Part shown: in pieces, positions 57,760-64,000 of the stretch
Numbering within the stretch: the stretch's first letter is position 1
Layout: the number at the start of each line of letters is the position of its first letter
Origin: Anaspis maculata
Taxonomy: Eukaryota > Arthropoda > Insecta > Coleoptera > Scraptiidae
Assembly (NCBI GenBank): GCA_949128115.1
Contig: OX421962.1
Location: forward strand, 35,363,745 to 35,427,744
Length of the DNA: 64,000 bases
Direction: 5' to 3'
The notes under the pieces: model-generated
The model's database searches: none
The model's input: the letters and a program-made list of their open reading frames with translations, nothing else
Told to the model about the DNA's origin: nothing
Position numbers and translations under genes: made by a program

Positions 57760-59490
57760 CGTGTACTAATAATAACAAGTTCTTCCCCTGTGTGCCTATT
57801 TTCCGAATCCGTCACTCGACTTTTTTCTTTGACTGAGTTTAACATATTTTGTTGTTGTTTTCTGTTGTTTTTGTTTTTTCTGCCAGTCATACTCATTGGT
57901 AAGGTGTTTTGAGAAAAGAACCACTAAAAAAGAATCATTTTGCACTTTTTTTTATCTGATTAAAGTGAACTTATGTGCAATGAGCTTGTTTCACTGAACT
58001 TCAACTTCTTCCCCCTCGGGACGTTTCACTCCTGAACGAAAGTGGTCTCGGCGGAGGGTTTTGACGATCACCAGGCAAAAGCAAAGGACAGGTAAGGTGC
58101 GTATCATTACAATACGATATACGTGCAGCGAACGTATAGGTCTACCTCTAACCTCTACAGCCACAATAATAAAGTGATAAACAAAATTTTCCGGTAATGG
58201 AAACCCCACTTGCTCGCACTTCCGGTGGAGCAGGGTGGACGTGGCGGTGGTGGTGGTCGGACATAAATATGGATGTTATTTTTGTACAACAAGAAGACGA
58301 AGACGGCGAAAGCAAGTTCTGGTTGGAAGTGAAGTGAGTAAAAGTAACAAACAAAAAGACGAACAGTATCGCGACCGACGTCTCTCCTCCACCACATAAT
58401 CTATAGGTGTGTGTACGTATATCCGTGTGCGGCGGGCGGGCGGGCGGCATACAGGAGAGATATCCGCGAAATTGGGAGCTCGTCGTCGTGGCGCCCCATA
58501 CCGACGAACTTTGCGCTCTGAACAGCTGAAGTATGGGCCGGTGTTTGCGACTTTCAGGTGACCGGCATCGCGCGGTGGTCGTTGACTTCGGCCCAAAAGA
58601 AGCGCCACGTCTAGACTAGGAAACAAATGGTTTTATTATATAACTTTAAAAAGACATTGCTTTCAATAGACGGGAACTGTTATTCACATATTCCAGAGAG
58701 ATGTATGAATACCGGGAGCCAACGGGCAGGCGTCAAGTCGAAGACAAACAAGATGCTAAGAAAGGAGCACGGATTCGTGTGCAGAAAGAGGCACGGCGTA
58801 ATACCTATTTCTATTCAGTTGCATTCTGCTTCTGCAGTATAGCTTGAGGAAGCCTCTTTTTTCTGCCTTTTTGGTAGGGTCAAACGCCAAGCACTTTATC
58901 TCGGGGTACCTAAGTCTTTTAAGTAAGTAAGTTTTAAGTGAGTTTTTTGTAACGTTTAAGAAAAGAAGTCTTTCATTTTATCCTGCAGTGACGTGAAGGT
59001 TGTAAAGGACATCAAATCAATTTGTTCTGTCTTGCTACTTCTTCGGAAAAGTTCGGGCGCGGCGCTTGAAGGCGTGAAGCTCAGTAGCACAGTGGAGAAC
59101 TGCTAGTTTTCCAAGTCGGTGCGTGAAAATGAGCTCCTTTTCGCTACTGTTTCGAATATTGAATTATTGAAAAAAAGCTTGAGAGTGAAATTCTCCGTTC
59201 CAAATCTTCCGTTTGTTTTCCGTGTGGATAAAAAAAAACCCGGCAAAGGTGAGTCCTGTGAATTGCAGTGATTCCTGATAGGGTTGCCCATTTCAACTTC
59301 CTCCTTCATACTTACTAATTTTCTCGAATTTCTATTGTCGTTTTTCCAAGGGTTTTCCTTTTGAGTTTCCCGTTGCGAGCTTTGTTCCAAGCACTTTCAT
59401 CTATACCCCTGCCTGTAGCTGTATAATATATTTGTTCACTACAAGCCGAGAAGTACATCATTATTAACCTGCTCCTGAATTAGAATGGCG
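57760..59490. other. Non-coding stretch with a G+C-rich patch
   Basis: The patch at about 58190-58620 includes (GGGC)n at 58432-58448 and several overlapping frames on the minus strand (up to 116 codons) without a known domain. It might be a promoter or first-exon region of a host gene, but nothing decisive is visible. Confidence 0.4.
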
Positions 59491-59496
59491 ATTTTC

Positions 59497-59777
59497 TAGT
59501 AGTAACAAAAATACTATATAAACCACGGTCGAGAAAATTATTATAGCTTCAGCGCCTTATATCCCTCAGCTGCGCTTCGGGATTCAAACCGGCGCTTCAG
59601 CTATAATAATACTTTCTCAACCTTGGTATATGATATACCATGCGATCAACAAAATTCGGAATTGGGGTAGGCTGTGATCTGGCCGAAAGCAGCTTGAGAT
59701 CCTGAAATTTGACCAGGTCACAGCCTACTTCAATTCCGAATTTTGTTGATCGCATGGTACTATTCTTTACTACTAGC
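59497..59777. repeat. Two adjacent hairpins inside a larger inverted repeat
   Basis: TAGTAGTAACAAAAATACTA (59497) and TAGTAC/TACTATTCTTTACTACTA (59756-59776) form loose outer arms. Inside are a hairpin at about 59520-59630 (ATTATAGCTTCAGCGCC arms) and a near-perfect 124 bp hairpin at 59636-59759 (TACCATGCGATCAACAAAAT ends with AATTCGGAATT). Confidence 0.7.
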
Positions 59778-59790
59778 TGCAAAGTATGTA

Positions 59791-61984
59791 GGCCAGTCAA
59801 ATAAGGAAAGCTGGAGGGAAAAAACTGTTGGAGTTTTGGAAATTTGACAGTAATGTCCGGTAAGGTGTACTGATAAACATACTAAAAGTCCCCAACTCTA
59901 CCTATTGAGCTCGAGCCGCCATCTTGGAAAAATGGTCCTTCGATCCAGTTTTCTGCTTATACTGCGCTAATGATCAGAGATATTCAATTAGGTTTCATTA
60001 AAAATCAAGGCTATAAAATTGTCTTCAAAAATTGTTTCATACCGATATTCCTCTCGTATCTGTTGATATTAATTAAATTAAATTAACAAAAAAAAATTTA
60101 AAAAAAAGCGATTTTTGCCTATGGTAAGAGATATTGTCTTCAAAATTTGTGAAGATGTTGGCAGTCTACATCAAAGCTGAACGTGACAGTTGAAATAGAA
60201 AAAAAAATTGCGAAAATATTTTTTAATTTTTTTTTTCAAATTAAGCAAAAATTTGGTTTTCGAGTTTGACATATCCAACAGGGCGGAGTAAAGGTTTCAT
60301 TCGAACATCGATCAGTTTTGATATTTACATATTGTAAGACAAGATTTCATCAGTATTGTGCCTTCACGAGCTTCTGGAATGCTCGATATGAATTAAACTA
60401 AAAGAATAATCGCTTAGTCCAAAAAGTGTTGTCGATTGGTTCTGAAGGAAACATTTCGGAACAAAGGACATCAGCAAAGGATATACAGAAGGTCCAAAGG
60501 TTATTCAACTGTATATGAGCCCCATATTGATGTGCCTTATCCAAAATAGTACAAAAGAATCAATCAAAATGTTGAAATCCACCCTGTATAACAAAAAGTA
60601 ACGATACAAAATGTGAGTAGTGAAGCACACCTGGTGCCAAAAATACAGCCTTTACATTGCTGAAAAAAAGAACAAAATTGATCGATTTATTTGAAAGTTA
60701 TTAGTCCTCAAACTTGACTTTACAAATTTCAGCCAGTGAAATATGGAAAAGTAGAGAGAAGTAACTGTCGGAGTTTCAGAAATTTGACAGGGATGTTCGC
60801 TAAGGTATACTAATAAACATACTAAAAGTCCCCGCCAGTACCTGTTGCGCTTGAGCCGCCAACTTGAAATAATGGTCCTTCGATCAAATTTATTACCATT
60901 TTTCCAAGATGGCGGCTCGAGCACAACAGGTAGTGGCGGGGACTTTTAGTATGTTTATTAGTATACCTTAGCGAACATCCCTGTCAAATTTTTGAAACTC
61001 TTACAGTTACTTCTCTCTACTTTTCCCTGTTTCACTGGCTGAAATTTGTAAAGTCAAGTTTGAGGACTAATAACTTTCAAATAAATCGATCAATTTTGTT
61101 CTTTTTCTCAGCAATGTAAAGGCTGTATTTTTGGCACCAGTTATGCTTTACTACTTCCATTTTGTATCGTTACTTTTTGTTATACAGGGTGAATTTTAAC
61201 ATTTTGATTGATTCTTTTGTACTATGTTGGATAAGGCACATCAATATGGGGCTCATATACAGTTGAATAACCTTTGGACCTCCTGTATATCCTTTGCTGA
61301 TGTCTTTTGTTTCGAAATGTTTCCTTCATAACCAATCGACTACACTTTTTGGACTTAGCTATTATTCTTTTAGTTTCATTCATATCGAGCATTCCAGAAG
61401 CTCGTGAAGGCACAATACTGATGAAATCTTGTCTTACAATATGTAGATATCAAAACTGATTCATGTTCGATTGAAACCTTTACTCCGCCCTGTTGGAAAT
61501 GTCAAACTCGAAAATCAATATTTTGATTATTTAAAAAAAAAAAAAATATTTTTGCAATTTTTTTTCTATCTCAACTGTCACGTTTAGCTTTGATGTGGAC
61601 TGCCAACATTTTCACAAATTTTAAAGACAATATCTTTAGCCATAGGCAAAAAATCGCTAATTTTTTGATTTTTTTTTGTCAAGTTAATTTTATTAATATC
61701 AACATAATACGAGAAAAAAGTCGGTATGAAACAATTTTTGTAGGCAATTTTATAGCCTTGATTTTTTATAAAACTTAACTGAATATCTCTGATGATTAGC
61801 GGAATATGAGCAGAAAATTGGATCGAAGGACCATTTTTCCAAGATGGCGGCTCGAGCTCAATAGGTAGAGTTGGGGACTTTTAGTATGTTCAACAGTACA
61901 CCTTACCGGACATTACTGTCAAATTTCCAAAACTCCAACAGTTTTTTCCCTCAAACGGAAAAATTTGTTCTAATTTGACTGGCC
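59791..61984. repeat. 2.2 kb palindrome with a repeated module in each arm
   Basis: GGCCAGTCAAATAAG at the left pairs with the complement ending at 61984, and the arms match through to a centre near 60890. Each arm contains the same module of about 120 bp twice in the same direction (left arm 59828-59946 and 60765-60890). The module has ACATACTAAAAGTCCCC, GAGCCGCCA and ATGGTCCTTCGATC. CACCCTGTA (60580-60588) and TACAGGGTG (61183-61191) point outwards from the centre in mirrored positions. No coding motif was seen. Confidence 0.8.
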
Positions 61985-62040
61985 TAATGGCATTATTGAC
62001 CTGCTTAGAGGTCGTGAAGTGACATTTCACAACTTGTTGT

Positions 62041-62143
62041 AGAATCAGATAGGCCAGGCATATCATTAACGGCTTCGTCCGATTAACGTACAGAATCAAA
62101 CAGGCCGTAGATATCATCAACCGTTTCGTGTGATTGACGTTTG
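62041..62143 (+). repeat. Two-unit tandem repeat, about 51 bp
   Basis: AGAATCAGATAGGCCAGGCA... and AGAATCAAACAGGCCGTAGA... continue in parallel (ATATCAT.AAC.G.TTCGT..GATT.ACGT). Confidence 0.7.
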
Positions 62144-62334
62144 GCGACTTGGAGTTTGAAGATCATCAAATTTTGGACAACGGCAGCTCACTTACACGAA
62201 AAGGTCGAGAAATTGTTTGACCGGGTCCAGGGCCCAACCGAGGTCTTCCTCAGTGGAGGGGTGTAGATGGGCAAAAATGCCGACTGTACGCGAGCGAAGC
62301 AAGCGGGAATGCGCTGCAGGCGATTTTTTTCGAG

Positions 62335-62359
62335 TAATAATAATAATAATAATAATAAT
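62335..62359 (+). repeat. (TAA)n microsatellite
   Basis: Eight uninterrupted TAA units, then TGACAATAATAGG. Confidence 0.9.
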
Positions 62360-62384
62360 GACAATAATAGGTATAAAAAAAAAG

Positions 62385-63190
62385 TAGGTTCAGTTGTACC
62401 GTGATTCTAGTAGGCTGGGCAAATTTCACAGTTTGGCATTGTAGACTTCACGTATAACTGCCTAGTGTGCGCCTGAGCGTCTGGCTTCGAAAGATAGGTT
62501 ATGTTGGTAAGATGGTGTGTTGACTGTTGCTGTCAAAAATGAAAAATTTACCGAAAACAACTTTGCAAATTGCAAATATGGAGTGGATGTAGTTCACCTT
62601 TCACAAGTTCCGCAAATTTCTTGTTCCAGTACGATGTCCTGAGCAGTGAAATCAAGTATCAACGCCGATGAATCCCATCCCCACAAAAATTAGGAGGGTT
62701 CAGCTTCCCATCGTTTCCAGCCTTCCAGAGTGTGGGTACTTCTTTTAAAACCAGGAATAGTTCACAATGCTTCCATATTATGTGGTTTTTGAAAATAGAT
62801 CCACGTCTTCTCCGCAAAGCTGAACGTCATGGGGTACATGCCCAGCACCTATTCCGACCATTTTTTCTCTCAGAAGCGAGTTCTTGATGGCACTCTCGAG
62901 GACTTTGAAATAGGCACTGGACGTTATTGTTCAAGACACAAGCTGAGGCGCAAACACAGTTTTCACAGTAATGGGTATAATTTCACCACAATTTTCGTGA
63001 AACTCGTGATTTTCAGTCTATTTGACACTCGATTTGACAAACGGTAAAGTTGTTGATCTTGTCGTCAAGCTTAAACTTTCAAATATCAATGCAACCAACT
63101 GCCAAGTTCTAAGGAGTTTTCAAATATCAGATTTGAAAACTTAGAAACAAAATCTCACAGCCAACTAGAATCACGGTACAAGTGAACCTA
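62385..63190. mobile_element. MITE-like element, copy 2 of the GTACCGTGATTCTAGTTGG family
   Basis: TAGGTTCAGTTGTACCGTGA at the left and the complement of TAGGTTCACTTGTACCGTGA at the right bound 806 bp. The inverted similarity extends outward over a GTATAAAAAA tract (to about 62371 and 63206). It is in opposite orientation to the copy at 11002-11946. No transposase motif is visible. Confidence 0.75.
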
Positions 63191-63206
63191 CTATACCTTT
63201 TTTATA

Positions 63207-64000
63207 CAAAAATATAGTAGCCCAAAAAAAAGATAAGAACCAGGAAAACAAGGGAAGAGGAATATACAAAAATCACCGCATCCAATAACTAACAAATCTA
63301 GACCACTTGAAAGCGTCAATGCCGTCTATCGGAAAAGGTGCCAAAATGCCCTAAACAAAATTATAGATAATGATACGTATTTCGCGTTTAGGTTCGTTCA
63401 TGATTGAGACAATCGCTTTAAAACACACCCTTTTGATTACTGCGTACTACAATAAATACACGTCAACAACTACCTACTGCTTGCGCTTGGGTAGATCGCT
63501 TTCATCTCGGCTTTGACTTCTCGCTGTTATCGTTCTTGATTGAAAACTGGTCCGTAGGCCGAGGATCGTGCTTTATATAGCTCCGACTATTGTTCTGGAA
63601 TCTTTCATCGGTCCTCCAGCAAATTCCACAATGACTTGGGATACGGTTTTGCGACGACTTCCGAAAAACCCCACACCTTTCGCGTGCTTACCGCGTGGTC
63701 TGGAATGGCAGCACCTCCGCCATTTCGACTGATGTTTCCTACTCGGCTGTTGAATCTCCCATGTAATTTCAATAGCCAAGCCATGCCGTATGTTCTAGAA
63801 TGTCTAGAGCTTCGCACTTGTACACTGTAATCTCAAAGGCGGAACAGTCTAGAAAGATGAGGTGTTTTGGAGAATGCATGCGAGCGTCGGCGTTCATAAC
63901 AATAGTATCAATGAAGAGAATGTGGTGGCTTCGTTGATCGTTGGGGCGAAAAAAGTATGAAGGTAGCAAAAATGCATGAGCGATATATTGCAAAAGTATA
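63207..64000. other. Non-coding stretch at the window end, nothing recognised
   Basis: Overlapping short frames on both strands at 63573-63993 show no known domain and no repeat partner in the window. Confidence 0.4.

Noticed and set aside
58148..58626. Overlapping minus-strand frames near 58.2-58.6 kb as a gene
   Set aside because: Several frames are open at once because of local G+C content and the GGGC repeat; no motif supports any of them.

Overview
This 64 kb window is eukaryotic nuclear DNA, almost certainly from an arthropod and most likely an insect. The evidence is AT-rich, intron-scale non-coding DNA, a BEL/Pao retrotransposon primed by a tRNA-Tyr-like sequence, PIF/Harbinger, Tc1/mariner and Gypsy remnants, a tRNA-headed SINE, and many foldback MITEs whose ends read CAGGGTG next to TA. 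I cannot assign an order. I found no convincing host protein-coding exon. Nearly everything recognisable is mobile DNA, mostly broken; the one long intact gene is the BEL/Pao polyprotein.

Layout. 1-1.9 kb: nothing recognised. 1.9-6.0 kb: a broken Ty3/Gypsy element, its two integrase pieces in opposite orientations, followed by what looks like its 3' LTR (TATA box at 4716), interrupted by two foldback elements; the first carries the 3' end of a mariner-type transposase. 6-14.4 kb: non-coding DNA with hairpin MITEs, a 1.17 kb near-symmetric foldback (9311-10485), a MITE family that recurs near 62 kb, and a 328 bp-spaced repeat pair at 12.0-12.5 kb, each copy holding a hammerhead-ribozyme-like core. 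14406-21901: a complete BEL/Pao element with 965 bp LTRs that match wherever compared, a GTGAG target duplication and one 1732-codon gag-pol frame. 21.9-29.6 kb: inverted repeats, including a 2.2 kb palindrome whose centre holds a second palindromic element. 29632-32995: a PIF/Harbinger transposon with divergent Myb-like and transposase genes, both with introns and both inactivated by a few lesions. 34.5-43.0 kb: another foldback, a Gypsy integrase relic, and a nest in which a Harbinger-type element contains a foldback that contains another foldback with two internal palindromes. 45.7-49.4 kb: a decayed foldback copy, a Tc1 transposase pseudogene and a SINE with poly(A) tail and 12 bp target duplication. 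54.9-55.35 kb: a decayed tandem array with units near 47 bp. 55.9-57.7 kb: a decayed non-LTR retrotransposon. 59.5-63.2 kb: nested palindromes, a short tandem repeat, a (TAA)n microsatellite and a second copy of the 11 kb MITE family.

How the parts relate. The autonomous families (Harbinger transposase plus its Myb-like partner; Tc1/mariner transposases; a LINE reverse transcriptase for the SINE) are represented here mainly by dead copies, while their non-autonomous derivatives make up much of the sequence. The BEL/Pao copy looks like the youngest insertion. Coordinates of decayed elements are approximate. All similarity statements come from reading motifs by eye; no database search was run.
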